64,000 bases of DNA, taken from positions 1-64,000 of the forward strand of contig NZ_WMIC01000013.1 in the NCBI RefSeq assembly GCF_009711135.1. Reading direction: 5' to 3'. The position numbers and the translations under genes were made by a program. Source of the stretch: Flavobacterium sp. LC2016-01 (GTDB taxonomy: Bacteria; Bacteroidota; Bacteroidia; Flavobacteriales; Flavobacteriaceae). The notes under the pieces are model-generated. The model was not told the origin of the DNA and did no database searches. It saw only the letters and a program-made list of their open reading frames with translations. This document shows positions 8,845 to 16,705 of the stretch, piece after piece; position 1 is the first letter of the stretch; each line of letters opens with the position of its first letter.

Positions 8845-9264
8845 ATGGCAACAAATAGAACTTTTACAATGATTAAACCAGATGCTGTTGCAAACGGACA
8901 CATCGGGAATATCTTAGCAATGATTACTAATGGAGGTTTCAAAATCGTTTCATTAAAATTAACTCAATTAACTGTAGCTGATGCTCAAGCATTTTATGCT
9001 GTTCACGCTGCAAGACCTTTCTACGGAGAATTAGTTGAATTCATGTCACGCGGACCAATTGTTGCTGCAATTTTAGAAAAAGACAACGCAGTAGAAGATT
9101 TCAGAACTTTAATTGGAGCTACAAACCCAGCTGAAGCTGCTGAAGGAACTATTCGTAAAGCATACGCAACTTCTATCGGAGAAAATGCAGTTCACGGTTC
9201 TGACAGCGACGAAAACGCTGCTATCGAAGGTGCATTCCACTTTGCTGGAAGAGAGCAATTCTAA
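8845..9264 (+). CDS. ndk: Nucleoside-diphosphate kinase
   Basis: A 139-residue protein of normal NDK length. It shows the N-terminal TFTMIKPDAV block, RPFYGELVEFMSRGP, and the active-site region NAVHGSDS with the histidine that is phosphorylated. The enzyme moves gamma-phosphate from ATP to other NDPs in the cytoplasm to balance the nucleotide pool. It is a single gene with a -7 element upstream and a strong hairpin downstream. Codon use is more biased than in the neighbours, as expected for a highly expressed gene. Confidence 0.97.
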   Translation: MATNRTFTMIKPDAVANGHIGNILAMITNGGFKIVSLKLTQLTVADAQAFYAVHAARPFYGELVEFMSRGPIVAAILEKDNAVEDFRTLIGATNPAEAAEGTIRKAYATSIGENAVHGSDSDENAAIEGAFHFAGREQF

Positions 9265-9265
9265 T

Positions 9266-9421
9266 TTAGACTTCTTAGAAAGTTAGAATTTTAGACTGAT
9301 TTAGATTTCTTAGAATCACATAAAAACAAAACCCACTTCAATGAAGTGGGTTTTGTTTTTTAATCAATTTATTTTTTTATTAAATAATCTAAGTCAGTCT
9401 AAAATTCTAAGAAGTCTAAGC
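9266..9421. repeat. Long inverted repeat of TCTAAG type with central terminator
   Basis: The centre (9322-9340 and 9342-9360) is a near-perfect palindrome around AAAACCCACTTC that ends in a T run and serves as the ndk terminator. Outer flanks carry inverted TTAGACTTCTTAG and AGAAGTCTAAG-type segments (about 9266-9308 and 9381-9421). The element bridges ndk and the convergent DUF721 gene. Confidence 0.65.
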
Positions 9422-9425
9422 AAGT

Positions 9426-9722
9426 CTAACGTAAAACTACATCCTTCACCACATCACGCCCTAACTCTTCATTAATCATCTTAATGATTTTAGATTTTCC
9501 GTGGCTTAATTCTTCTCTTAAAACAGCCGAACCTAATTCAACATAAAGCGTGCTTCCTTTCAAAACAACATTTCTTGTGTATGTTTTTACTCCATTCCCC
9601 ATTAAGTTTCCCCACGCCTCTTTTACGTCAATCTGATCCATTCCGGGCTGTAGTTTATTAACCTGAATAATCTGCTTCAAAACAGCCCCAATTGTACTTT
9701 CGTTATTTAGTCTTTTTGCCAT
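9426..9722 (-). CDS. DUF721/DciA-like protein
   Basis: A 98-residue cytoplasmic protein with the DUF721 pattern: W-x-x-(L/I)-x-G near residue 38, YTRNVVLKGSTLYVELGSAVLREELSHGKSKII and a basic end. DUF721 includes DciA, which loads the replicative helicase DnaB in bacteria without DnaC; short Bacteroidota versions are usually annotated only as DUF721. A nucleic-acid role is likely by family but not shown. It overlaps the upstream lipoprotein gene by 20 bp, so the two are probably translated from one mRNA. Confidence 0.82.
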   Translation of the reverse strand: MAKRLNNESTIGAVLKQIIQVNKLQPGMDQIDVKEAWGNLMGNGVKTYTRNVVLKGSTLYVELGSAVLREELSHGKSKIIKMINEELGRDVVKDVVLR

Positions 9723-10143
9723 CGTTCAAAATATTAATAGGTGCTGCTTTTTTATAATGATATTCTTTATTTTGGTCATTTTTTACCACAAATTCCTTAT
9801 CCGAAATCGAAATCAATTCCTCGCTCCACTTTGCATAATTCGTTTTATAATCTAAAAACGTCCCCTTATCTGTAAATCGAACGGATAAATTTTCAAACGT
9901 ATTAGTCGTCAAAAAAGTTCCATCAAGCTGTGCCATTACTTTTGTCCTCGTTCCTTTCGTACCCGTAATTTTAAAAAAATCAAAGTTTTCATTCATCCCA
10001 TAAGCTTTCTCTTCACCTTTATCAAAAACCACTTTTTCAATTTCCCAATAACCATTTAGTTTTGCGATGTCTGCTGGTTTAATTTCTTGTTTACAGCTTA
10101 TCATCAAAAGTGATAAAACCAAAATCATAAAAGTGTTTTTCAT
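9703..10143 (-). CDS. Lipocalin-like lipoprotein
   Basis: A 146-residue protein with a lipobox at its signal peptide (LLMISC, Cys17). The rest is predicted beta-rich (LNGYWEIEKVVFDKGEEKAYG and later beta strands), which resembles small lipocalin-like lipoproteins of Bacteroidota. Function unknown; probably anchored in the outer membrane facing the periplasm. The end overlaps the DUF721 gene by 20 bp. Confidence 0.75.
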   Translation of the reverse strand: MKNTFMILVLSLLMISCKQEIKPADIAKLNGYWEIEKVVFDKGEEKAYGMNENFDFFKITGTKGTRTKVMAQLDGTFLTTNTFENLSVRFTDKGTFLDYKTNYAKWSEELISISDKEFVVKNDQNKEYHYKKAAPINILNDGKKTK

Positions 10144-10165
10144 AGTTTGTTTTTTAAATTCAATA

Positions 10166-10290
10166 TTGTCACTCTGAGCGGAGTCGAAGAGTTAGGAGCT
10201 GTTTCCTGCTGTACGCTGTATCTTTTGCGCCGAACCCCGGCACAAAAGGATGCCGCTTCCATCAGGGCTAGGGCTCCCGTTTTCAAAAGA
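10166..10290. repeat. Intergenic structured repeat, copy A (GGCATCCTTTTG family)
   Basis: On the minus strand this stretch reads ...AAGCGGCATCCTTTTG, then a hairpin TGCCggggttcGGCG, then CAAAAGATACAGCG, followed by an AGCAGG tract and a CTTCGACTCCGCTCAGAGTG end. It is GC-rich against a very AT-rich background and has no ORF. The core matches another element at 15510-15590, so it is a repeat. It occupies the divergent region between the lipoprotein and the serine hydrolase. Confidence 0.6.
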
Positions 10291-10369
10291 AAATTTAGTG
10301 AATTACAAAGGTAACTTTATATCATATAAAAGAAATAAAAATTTACAAAACCCATTAAACTATTTTCCA

Positions 10370-10377
10370 TATTTTTG
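10370..10377 (+). promoter_or_regulatory. Putative -7 element of the serine hydrolase gene
   Basis: TATTTTTG fits TAnnTTTG and lies 29 bp before the ATG. No clear TTG at -33. Confidence 0.4.
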
Positions 10378-10406
10378 GTCAAACCCCAAACCAAAACCAA
10401 AAAAAC

Positions 10407-11471
10407 ATGACTAAAACTTTTTGTATCATCCTGACAATCTTATTGTTTACAGCCTGCAGCAAAGAAACCGCTGAACCTGACACCGCCCCAGCCGAAAGTA
10501 TGTATTTTCCGCCTTTAACTGGAACAAATTGGGAAACAAAATCAATAGCTGATCTAAAATGGAATCAAAATGCCGTCCAACCGCTTTTGGATTACTTGCA
10601 GCTTAAAAATTCGAAATCATTTATTATTCTAGTGAATGGCCGAATAGTTTTAGAAAACTATTTCAACAAACACACAGCATCCACAAATTGGTATTGGGCC
10701 AGCGCCGGAAAGACATTGACTTCAACCGTTACCGGAATTGCACAACAAGAAAATTTATTAAATATAAATGATAAAGTTTCAAAATATCTGGGTACAGGAT
10801 GGACTAACGAAACACTTGCAAAAGAAAATTTAATTACCTGCAAACATTTATTAACTATGACATCTGGTCTTGATGACAGTACAGATGATGTAGATCCAGC
10901 CAGTTTAATCTATAAAGCCGATGCAGGAACACGCTGGGCGTATCACAATGTATATGTAAAACTTCAAGATGTGGTAAAAAAAGCAAGCGGACAAAGCTGG
11001 GAAACCTATTTCAACAGCAAATTAAGAGACAAAATCGGAATGGATGGCACTTGGGTTCAAATTGACGTAAACAGTGTTTACACAAGCACATCAAGAAGCA
11101 TGGCACGTTTCGGACTTTTAATACTTAATAAAGGAAAATGGGAAAACAATACCATCTTAAACGAAGCTTATTTTAACGAAGCAACCACAACTTCTCAAAA
11201 TATCAATTTAGGTTATGGCTATTTATGGTGGATAAACGGAAAAACTTCTTATCACCTTCCGCAGTCACAGCTCACTTTTCAAGGAAGCGTAATTCCAACA
11301 GCTCCAAACGATATGTTTATGGCTTTAGGAAAAAACGATCAAAAAATCTATGTGATTCCAAGTAAAAAAATGGTTGTAATTAGAATGGGAGACGCTGCCG
11401 ACAATGAAAATCTTGCTCTGTCTGACTTCGATAAAACTTTGTGGGAAAAGATTAATGCTTTGTATCAGTAA
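10407..11471 (+). CDS. Serine hydrolase of the beta-lactamase/class C family, lipoprotein
   Basis: A 354-residue protein with a lipobox (LLFTAC, Cys14) and a beta-lactamase-family (pfam00144) domain. The nucleophile motif S-x-x-K is seen as SAGK in WASAGKTLTS, and the second motif Y-x-N as YHN in WAYHNVY; the region ILVNGRIVLENYF is typical of the esterase/DD-peptidase-like group. Such proteins are usually esterases, D-aminopeptidases or D,D-peptidases rather than true beta-lactamases. The protein is probably anchored in the envelope. It is a single gene with a convergent neighbour 19 bp away. Confidence 0.88.
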   Translation: MTKTFCIILTILLFTACSKETAEPDTAPAESMYFPPLTGTNWETKSIADLKWNQNAVQPLLDYLQLKNSKSFIILVNGRIVLENYFNKHTASTNWYWASAGKTLTSTVTGIAQQENLLNINDKVSKYLGTGWTNETLAKENLITCKHLLTMTSGLDDSTDDVDPASLIYKADAGTRWAYHNVYVKLQDVVKKASGQSWETYFNSKLRDKIGMDGTWVQIDVNSVYTSTSRSMARFGLLILNKGKWENNTILNEAYFNEATTTSQNINLGYGYLWWINGKTSYHLPQSQLTFQGSVIPTAPNDMFMALGKNDQKIYVIPSKKMVVIRMGDAADNENLALSDFDKTLWEKINALYQ

Positions 11472-11490
11472 AACATCAGAAATCTGCAAT

Positions 11491-12099
11491 TTAAATTAGT
11501 TGCCATCCTTTACTTTTCAAAAAGCTTTTGCAATCCTTGCAGAAGCTTTTTTCTTGATCCAGCGGATTTCCTCCTTCTGCATCGCGCATCAAACAGCTTT
11601 TTATTTTGCAATGAGGCAAACCTGCCGTATGACCAAGTTCATGAAGCACTAGTTTATAAAATTGTTGATTTTTACTCTTGACAGATAATCTAAAATCAGA
11701 AACTACGCAGGCCTTTCCCGGTTTATAACCTAAACCCATTACGCCCCAGTCTTTTATCTCGTTTTTAGTTGTACTTATATCAGAATTTGATAATCCAACA
11801 ATTATAGAATCTGCTCCGATGTTATTTTTAAGGCTTTTAATAATACTATCAGCACGATATCTATTTCTAGGTTTATAATATGAATTTTCCGGAAATGAAA
11901 TATTCGACCTTAAAACTACTTTAGGATTTATAGTCTTAATTTCTGTAAAAACTCTTTGGGCCTGTTCTTTTTTAAAACTGCCTAAAGGCTGAATCACAAT
12001 TACTTTTTGAACTGCTTTTTGACTGTTATCAACACTCCCGTTTTTCCTCTGTGTACATGAAAGCACTATAAAAAGAAAAACAAGAAAACAGTATTTCAT
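11491..12099 (-). CDS. Archaemetzincin-like (M54) metalloprotease, lipoprotein
   Basis: A 202-residue protein with a lipobox (FIVLSC, Cys15). The C-terminal half carries HELGHTAGLPHC, then four residues, CLM, fifteen residues and CKDC. This follows the archaemetzincin pattern HExxHxxGxxHCx4CxMx17CxxC with two residues fewer in the last gap. The first histidines and the glutamate should bind catalytic zinc, and the four cysteines a second zinc. The N-terminal VIVIQPLGSFKKEQAQ also resembles archaemetzincins. These enzymes are aminopeptidase-like; a lipid-anchored, exported form is less usual. Substrate unknown. Confidence 0.82.
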   Translation of the reverse strand: MKYCFLVFLFIVLSCTQRKNGSVDNSQKAVQKVIVIQPLGSFKKEQAQRVFTEIKTINPKVVLRSNISFPENSYYKPRNRYRADSIIKSLKNNIGADSIIVGLSNSDISTTKNEIKDWGVMGLGYKPGKACVVSDFRLSVKSKNQQFYKLVLHELGHTAGLPHCKIKSCLMRDAEGGNPLDQEKSFCKDCKSFLKSKGWQLI

Positions 12100-12117
12100 A
12101 TCAAATCCGTTTATAAA

Positions 12118-12294
12118 TTATTGCTTATTACGCAATCTTTTAAGAACTCCCATAAAGAAGAAACCTATACCTAGAACTAATAAAACATAGTAAAAAGAAA
12201 GACTGCTCTCTCGCAGCAAATTTGCCAAAACAAAGCAAACAACGCTTGCAAAATAAAAAGCAACTGCTGATATATTTTTTAAAGAATCAAACAT
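12118..12294 (-). CDS. Small two-TM membrane protein downstream of ftsY
   Basis: A 58-residue reading frame starting at ATG 12292-12294, eight bases after the ftsY stop, and so most likely co-transcribed. It has two hydrophobic helices (ISAVAFYFASVVCFVLANLL and FYYVLLVLGIGFFFMGVL) and a basic tail (KRLRNKQ). I do not recognise the family. The longer reading frame to 12375 would overlap ftsY by 74 bp and is unlikely. Its position beside the SRP receptor might suggest a membrane role, but this is only context. Confidence 0.6.
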   Translation of the reverse strand: MFDSLKNISAVAFYFASVVCFVLANLLRESSLSFYYVLLVLGIGFFFMGVLKRLRNKQ

Positions 12295-12301
12295 TATAAT
12301 A

Positions 12302-13255
12302 TTATTTAAAGAAACTGTCAACGAATTCATATTTATTAAAGACTTGTAAGTCTTCAATTCCTTCACCAACACCAATATATTTTACCGGAATTTTAAACTG
12401 ATCAGAAATACCAATTACAACACCGCCTTTTGCTGTTCCGTCCAATTTAGTAACGGCTAACGAAGTAACTTCTGTCGCTGCTGTAAACTGTTTTGCCTGT
12501 TCAAAAGCATTTTGACCAGTTGAACCGTCCAGAACTAAAAGAACATCATGAGGTGCATCAGCTACAACTTTCTGCATCACGCGTTTTACTTTTGTCAGCT
12601 CATTCATTAAGTTGATTTTATTATGCAAACGTCCAGCAGTATCAATAATTACAACATCTGCATTTTGAGCCACAGCAGATTGTAAAGTATCAAAAGCTAC
12701 CGAAGCCGGATCACTTCCCATATTTTGTCTCACGATTGGCACATCTACTCGATCTGCCCAAACTTGCAGCTGATCAATTGCAGCAGCACGGAAAGTATCA
12801 GCAGCACCTAAAACAACTTTATGTCCCGCTTTTTTAAATTGATATGCTAACTTCCCGATCGTTGTTGTTTTTCCAACACCATTTACTCCAACAACCATTA
12901 AAACGTAAGGTTTTTTATCTTTCGGAACTTCAAATTCTGTTGCTTCACCAGTATTGGTTTCAGACAATAAAGCTCCAATTTCGTCTCTAAGAATCTGATT
13001 CAATTCGTCAGTTCCTAAATATTTATCTTCCGAAACACGTTTTTCGATTCTCTCGATAATTTTCAAAGTTGTATTTACACCAACATCAGAAGCTACAAGA
13101 ACTTCTTCCAGATTATCTAAAACATCATCATCAACTTTAGATTTTCCGGCAACGGCTTTACTTAACTTTGAGAAAAAAGTAGTTTTTGTTTTTTCAAGAC
13201 CTTTGTCTAAAGTCTCTTTTTTTTCGGTAGAGAATAATTTTTTAAAAAAACTCAT
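12302..13255 (-). CDS. ftsY: Signal recognition particle receptor FtsY
   Basis: A 317-residue SRP GTPase: NG domain only with a short basic N-terminus (KKLFSTEKKETLDKGLEKTK). G1 is GVNGVGKTTTIGKLA, then the DTFRAAAIDQLQVW block, DTAGRLHNK for G3 and TKLDGTAKGG for G4. FtsY docks the ribosome-SRP complex at the membrane. It lies downstream of rpmB-rpmG-DUF4295, an order common in Bacteroidota, but a terminator at 13395-13424 separates it from them. Confidence 0.97.
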   Translation of the reverse strand: MSFFKKLFSTEKKETLDKGLEKTKTTFFSKLSKAVAGKSKVDDDVLDNLEEVLVASDVGVNTTLKIIERIEKRVSEDKYLGTDELNQILRDEIGALLSETNTGEATEFEVPKDKKPYVLMVVGVNGVGKTTTIGKLAYQFKKAGHKVVLGAADTFRAAAIDQLQVWADRVDVPIVRQNMGSDPASVAFDTLQSAVAQNADVVIIDTAGRLHNKINLMNELTKVKRVMQKVVADAPHDVLLVLDGSTGQNAFEQAKQFTAATEVTSLAVTKLDGTAKGGVVIGISDQFKIPVKYIGVGEGIEDLQVFNKYEFVDSFFK

Positions 13256-13394
13256 TTTTTTTGTAGATTATTTGATTATTAGATTTCTTGATTTTCAGAT
13301 CAAAAACCTAAATCTTTAAAGAAAGTGCAATTGTTTTTTAAAAAAGAGCCAATTGTTGCGATTCTTTAAATTTATACACAAATATAGGTAATAA

Positions 13395-13424
13395 AAAAGC
13401 TACTTCCGAATGAAAGTAGCTTTT
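13395..13424 (-). terminator. Terminator of the rpmB-rpmG-DUF4295 operon
   Basis: Arms 13395-13404 and 13415-13424 (AAAAGCTACT, perfect) with a 10-nt loop. The minus-strand reading ends in six T, 20 bp beyond the DUF4295 stop. Confidence 0.75.
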
Positions 13425-13443
13425 CTATATAATGTAATTGTAA

Positions 13444-13596
13444 TTATTTCTTTTTCAAGAATTCATCAACTTCTTCAGGAGCCATAATAGATTCTACGAA
13501 TGTATATGCACCAGTTTTAGGAGATTTTACCATTTTGATGGCTTTTGATAATCTCTTAGAAGATGTTTGTAACGATGCTACGGTTTTCTTTGCCAT
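13444..13596 (-). CDS. DUF4295 small basic protein
   Basis: A 50-residue reading frame, MAKKTVASLQTSSKRLSKA followed by a KMVKSPKTGAYTFVES block and ending EVDEFLKKK. This matches DUF4295, a short basic protein found in Bacteroidota next to rpmG and ftsY. It is probably ribosome-linked, from its charge and its conserved place after rpmB and rpmG, but no function is established that I know of. The gap to rpmG is 74 bp. Confidence 0.88.
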   Translation of the reverse strand: MAKKTVASLQTSSKRLSKAIKMVKSPKTGAYTFVESIMAPEEVDEFLKKK

Positions 13597-13670
13597 GATT
13601 CAAATGTTATTTGAAGCTTTTATAAAACTCTAATGGCAAAACCATTGAGATTTACAAAAATCTCTAATTA

Positions 13671-13853
13671 TTACTTAATTTCTTTGTGAACAGTTACTCT
13701 TTTTAAGATTGGATTAAATTTCTTAATCTCTAATCTGTCTGGAGTATTTTTTTTGTTCTTAGTTGTAATATATCTAGAAGTTCCTGGAACACCAGAAGTC
13801 TTGTGCTCAGTACATTCTAAAATTACTTGGATTCTATTACCTTTCTTTGCCAT
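13671..13853 (-). CDS. rpmG: 50S ribosomal protein L33
   Basis: A 60-residue protein starting MAKKGNRIQVILECTEHK, with the L33 middle block GTSRYITTKNKKNTPDRLE and the end KRVTVHKEIK. L33 typically has CxxC pairs in zinc-binding forms; only one Cys is seen here, so this is a zinc-independent type. It lies 27 bp after rpmB on the same strand. Confidence 0.95.
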   Translation of the reverse strand: MAKKGNRIQVILECTEHKTSGVPGTSRYITTKNKKNTPDRLEIKKFNPILKRVTVHKEIK

Positions 13854-13880
13854 CTTGCTATATATTTATTTAGGAAAAGA

Positions 13881-14117
13881 TTATTTGATAAATCCTTCTG
13901 ACTGTGCTTTTTTCAAAACAGCAGTGATTCCATTTTTATTAATTGTTTTTATCGTAGATGCTGCTACTCTAAGAGTAATCCATCTATCTTCTTCTGGAAG
14001 ATAAAAACGCTTTTTAACTAAGTTTACAGAAAACTTTCTCTTAGTTTTGTTCATAGCGTGAGAAACGTTATTTCCTACCATCGCTCTTTTACCTGTAAGG
14101 TCACAAACTCTTGACAT
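13881..14117 (-). CDS. rpmB: 50S ribosomal protein L28
   Basis: A 78-residue protein beginning MSRVCDLTGKRAMVGNNVSHA and containing KRKFSVNLVKKRFYLPEEDRWITLRVAAST, the L28 signature. Cytoplasmic large-subunit protein. It is the first gene of the rpmB-rpmG-DUF4295 operon. Confidence 0.96.
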   Translation of the reverse strand: MSRVCDLTGKRAMVGNNVSHAMNKTKRKFSVNLVKKRFYLPEEDRWITLRVAASTIKTINKNGITAVLKKAQSEGFIK

Positions 14118-14188
14118 TATACTTATCTTTTATCGTTATTCAAAATCAGGGTGCAAAGAAAAGAAAAATAAACCATTGTAGCAAAAAA

Positions 14189-15442
14189 TTATTGCACAAT
14201 TTTTAAAATTTCTTTCTGTAATATTTCCAAACTCTTAATTGTAGCTCTATCTATCACTTTTTCACGTGGTTGGCCAAAGTTAAATTCTTCTACAATTATA
14301 TCATCTGGTGTTGCCAAAGCTATAAAAACAGCACCAATTTCGGCATCTGAGTCTCCTTTTGACGGTCCGGCGTTACCGGTTGTTGCAATTGCATAGTCTG
14401 TTTTTAGCATCTCTTTCACGCTCAAAGCCATAGCCGATGCAACTTGTGCACTTACAACCGAATATTGGTCAATTAAATCCTGCGAAATGCCCAAAACATT
14501 GACCTTAGCTTCTGTTGCGTACGAAACCACACTTCCTTTAAAATATTTTGACGAACCTTGCACAGAAGACAAAAGCGAAGCAATTCTTCCTCCGGTACAG
14601 CTTTCTGCAGTTGAAATTGTTTTATTTTGCTTAGAAAGCAGTTTGCCGATTACGGTTTCAATGGTTTCATTTTCTTCGTAACCGACTATTATATCATGAA
14701 TTATCGCATCTAAAGATTGAACATTATCTTCGATTGCTTTTTCTAATTGTTCTTTATCAGTTCCTCTTGCAGATAAACGCAAACGCACTCTTCCCGGATT
14801 TGGCAAATAAGCCAATTTGATAAAATCAGGCAAATTATTCTCCCATTCTTCAATACGCTCCGCAACTAAACTTTCCCCTTGACCATATGTCAAAATAGTT
14901 TTATGAATGATATATGGACGTTTGTATTCGCGAACTATTTTAGGAATTATCTCTTCTTCAACCAAATATTTCATCTCGTACGGAACTCCCGGAAGCGATA
15001 CAAATACGGTATTTTCTTTCTTCATCCACATTCCCGGTGCGGTTCCAACTTGATTATGAAGCACTGTACATGTTGATGGCACTAATGCCTGATCTTTGTT
15101 CAGCTGCGAAATTGGTCTTTTATAAAAACCTTCAATAAGCTGTGTAACATGCGCCAGAACTTCTGGATTCACAACCAGTTCATCATCAAAATATTCGCAG
15201 AAAGTTTTTTTAGTAATGTCGTCTTTTGTTGGACCTAAACCACCGGTTATGATAACAATATCTACTTTATTCTGAAGCTGGGAAAATGTATCTAAAATGT
15301 GTTTTTTATCATCACTTATCGAAATCATTTCTGTAACCTCGACCCCAATTCGATCTAATGATTTTGCAATAAAACCAGAATTCGTATCAATAATCTGACC
15401 TATTAAAATTTCGTCTCCAATAGTTATAATGGTTGCTTTCAT
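14189..15442 (-). CDS. cinA: CinA family protein (NMN deamidase/competence-damage inducible)
   Basis: A 417-residue two-domain CinA. The N-terminal MoaB/MogA-like (COG1058) domain has TIGDEILIGQIIDTNSGFIA and the GGLGPTKDDITK loop. The C-terminal domain carries STAESCTGGRIASLL and the TGNAGPSKGD block typical of nicotinamide mononucleotide deamidases (PncC). The enzyme recycles NMN to NaMN in the pyridine nucleotide salvage route; the N-terminal domain has ADP-ribose pyrophosphatase activity in studied homologues. It is followed by the ribosomal protein operon after 71 bp. Confidence 0.95.
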   Translation of the reverse strand: MKATIITIGDEILIGQIIDTNSGFIAKSLDRIGVEVTEMISISDDKKHILDTFSQLQNKVDIVIITGGLGPTKDDITKKTFCEYFDDELVVNPEVLAHVTQLIEGFYKRPISQLNKDQALVPSTCTVLHNQVGTAPGMWMKKENTVFVSLPGVPYEMKYLVEEEIIPKIVREYKRPYIIHKTILTYGQGESLVAERIEEWENNLPDFIKLAYLPNPGRVRLRLSARGTDKEQLEKAIEDNVQSLDAIIHDIIVGYEENETIETVIGKLLSKQNKTISTAESCTGGRIASLLSSVQGSSKYFKGSVVSYATEAKVNVLGISQDLIDQYSVVSAQVASAMALSVKEMLKTDYAIATTGNAGPSKGDSDAEIGAVFIALATPDDIIVEEFNFGQPREKVIDRATIKSLEILQKEILKIVQ

Positions 15443-15504
15443 TTAAATGTATTTTTTGTGCTTAAGTAATTGTAAACCATTAGCAGAAAGTAGGTTGTTG
15501 TGTT

Positions 15505-15600
15505 CCGATATGCGTGAGGGGTAGAAACGGCATCCTTTTGTGACAAACGTCAAGTGCTCGTTAAATGATTTTTTCTGGAACAAAAGATATAGTGGATAAC
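15505..15600. repeat. Intergenic structured repeat, copy B (GGCATCCTTTTG family)
   Basis: The plus strand reads GTAGAAACGGCATCCTTTTG, then TGAC, an apical stretch of about 30 nt, GGAACAAAAGATATAGTGG and ATAACCCGACCC. The first arm and the CAAAAGATA arm match copy A (10166-10290, opposite strand), but the loop differs. The rest of 15443-15657 holds the hairpin at 15603-15646 and no ORF. Confidence 0.6.
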
Positions 15601-15602
15601 CC

Positions 15603-15646
15603 GACCCTGTTTTTGCCCTAATTTTTTAAAGGGCAAAAACAGGGTC
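15603..15646. terminator. Strong hairpin with 17-bp arms
   Basis: GACCCTGTTTTTGCCCT (15603-15619) pairs perfectly with 15630-15646 around a 10-nt AT-rich loop. It begins directly after repeat copy B and 11 bp from the Hpt stop, so it can end transcription of the Hpt/FAH operon on the minus strand. Confidence 0.65.
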
Positions 15647-15657
15647 ACGCCATAATT

Positions 15658-16002
15658 TTACAAATCAAAATCTTTTTTGATCTCTTTTATCGCTTCTTTT
15701 ACTTGTATTCTAATACTTTTAAAAGTTTCGATGATATCTTTTTTCTTGCCTTCTGCTTTAGTCCATGCTTCAACTTGCAGAATTTCCTCAAAAGCCACAT
15801 TCAAGCCCATCAAGTCTAATGTAGGCTTTATTTTGTGCGCATAGGAATAGGCATATTTATGATCCTTTTTCTTAATTCCTTCTTTGATTTGTTTTAAATC
15901 TTCAGGAACTTCAGTAACAAATAATTTAAGAATTTCGTTTACAAATTCTGGATCATTATCTGAAAGCGCATATACTTTCGAAAGGTTGTACTTTAAAGCC
16001 AT
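15658..16002 (-). CDS. Hpt domain phosphotransfer protein
   Basis: A 114-residue protein made of a single histidine phosphotransfer domain. The four-helix pattern centres on YAHKIKPTLDLMGL, where His56 is the expected phosphate acceptor. It should pass phosphate between a hybrid histidine kinase and a response regulator in the cytoplasm. No kinase gene lies in this window, so its partners are unknown. Its first base overlaps the last base of the FAH-family gene, which suggests translational coupling. Confidence 0.88.
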   Translation of the reverse strand: MALKYNLSKVYALSDNDPEFVNEILKLFVTEVPEDLKQIKEGIKKKDHKYAYSYAHKIKPTLDLMGLNVAFEEILQVEAWTKAEGKKKDIIETFKSIRIQVKEAIKEIKKDFDL

Positions 16003-16613
16003 TATTTTACTTGTATTCTGAATAATTTTTTATCTTCTAAAAAGCCTTCTAAAACATCATTTGGTTTTACAGAAGCTACACCTTCAGGCGTTCCTGTAAA
16101 AATAATATCGCCAATTTTTAGTGTAAAAAACTGAGAAACATAGGATACAAGCTCATCAATTTTCCACAACATCAAACCCGTATTTCCTTTTTGAACCGTT
16201 TTAGAATTGTTTGTTAACTCAAAAGTAAGATTTTCCATAGAAACGAAATCACTTTTTGGTAAAAAATCTCCAATGACTGCCGAGCCGTCAAATGCCTTTG
16301 CTTTTTCCCAAGGCAATCCTTTTGCTTTTAATTTATCCTGCAAATCTCTGGCAGTAAAATCGATACCTACACTAATTTCGTCATAATACTTATGTGCAAA
16401 CTTAGGTTCAATATACTTTCCTACTTTATTAATTTTAACAATTATCTCTATTTCGTGATGAATTTCCTCAGAAAATTCTGGAATTACAAAAGGATGCTGT
16501 TTCAACAAAACTGCCGAATCAGGTTTCATAAAAACTACAGGTTCTGCCGGGCGCTCATTTTTTAATTCCGCAATATGATTGGTATAATTTCTACCGATAC
16601 AAATAATCTTCAT
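16002..16613 (-). CDS. Fumarylacetoacetate hydrolase family protein
   Basis: A 203-residue FAH-fold protein. It begins MKIICIGRNYTNHIAELKNE; the metal and active-site region includes EEIHHEIEIIVKI, VGIDFTARDLQDKLK and LKIGDIIFTGTPEGVASV. Members of this size act as acylpyruvase, oxaloacetate decarboxylase or 2-oxohept-3-enedioate hydratase-type enzymes with Mg or Mn. The substrate is not clear; oxaloacetate or acylpyruvate is plausible. It is overlapped at its stop by the Hpt gene. Confidence 0.9.
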   Translation of the reverse strand: MKIICIGRNYTNHIAELKNERPAEPVVFMKPDSAVLLKQHPFVIPEFSEEIHHEIEIIVKINKVGKYIEPKFAHKYYDEISVGIDFTARDLQDKLKAKGLPWEKAKAFDGSAVIGDFLPKSDFVSMENLTFELTNNSKTVQKGNTGLMLWKIDELVSYVSQFFTLKIGDIIFTGTPEGVASVKPNDVLEGFLEDKKLFRIQVK

Positions 16614-16633
16614 TCTTTTTAAAGGTACTGAGA

Positions 16634-16693
16634 TTCTAAGGTTCTAAGGTTCTAAGAATTCAAGCTTAAAAACTTAGAACCTTAGAACCTTAG
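16634..16693. repeat. TTCTAAGG palindromic repeat
   Basis: Three tandem TTCTAAGG-type units at 16634-16656 pair with inverted units at 16673-16693 (21-bp perfect arms, 16-nt loop), with further imperfect copies to 16705. It lies between the exonuclease stop and the FAH start. It may end transcription, but without a T run its main nature is a repeated palindrome like those at 9266-9421 and 60361-60520. Confidence 0.65.
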
Positions 16694-16705
16694 TATCTTA
16701 GAACC

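Noticed and set aside
12118..12375. Longer 85-residue frame downstream of ftsY
   Set aside because: Its first 27 residues overlap ftsY in another frame; the ATG at 12294 sits right after the ftsY stop and begins the membrane protein.
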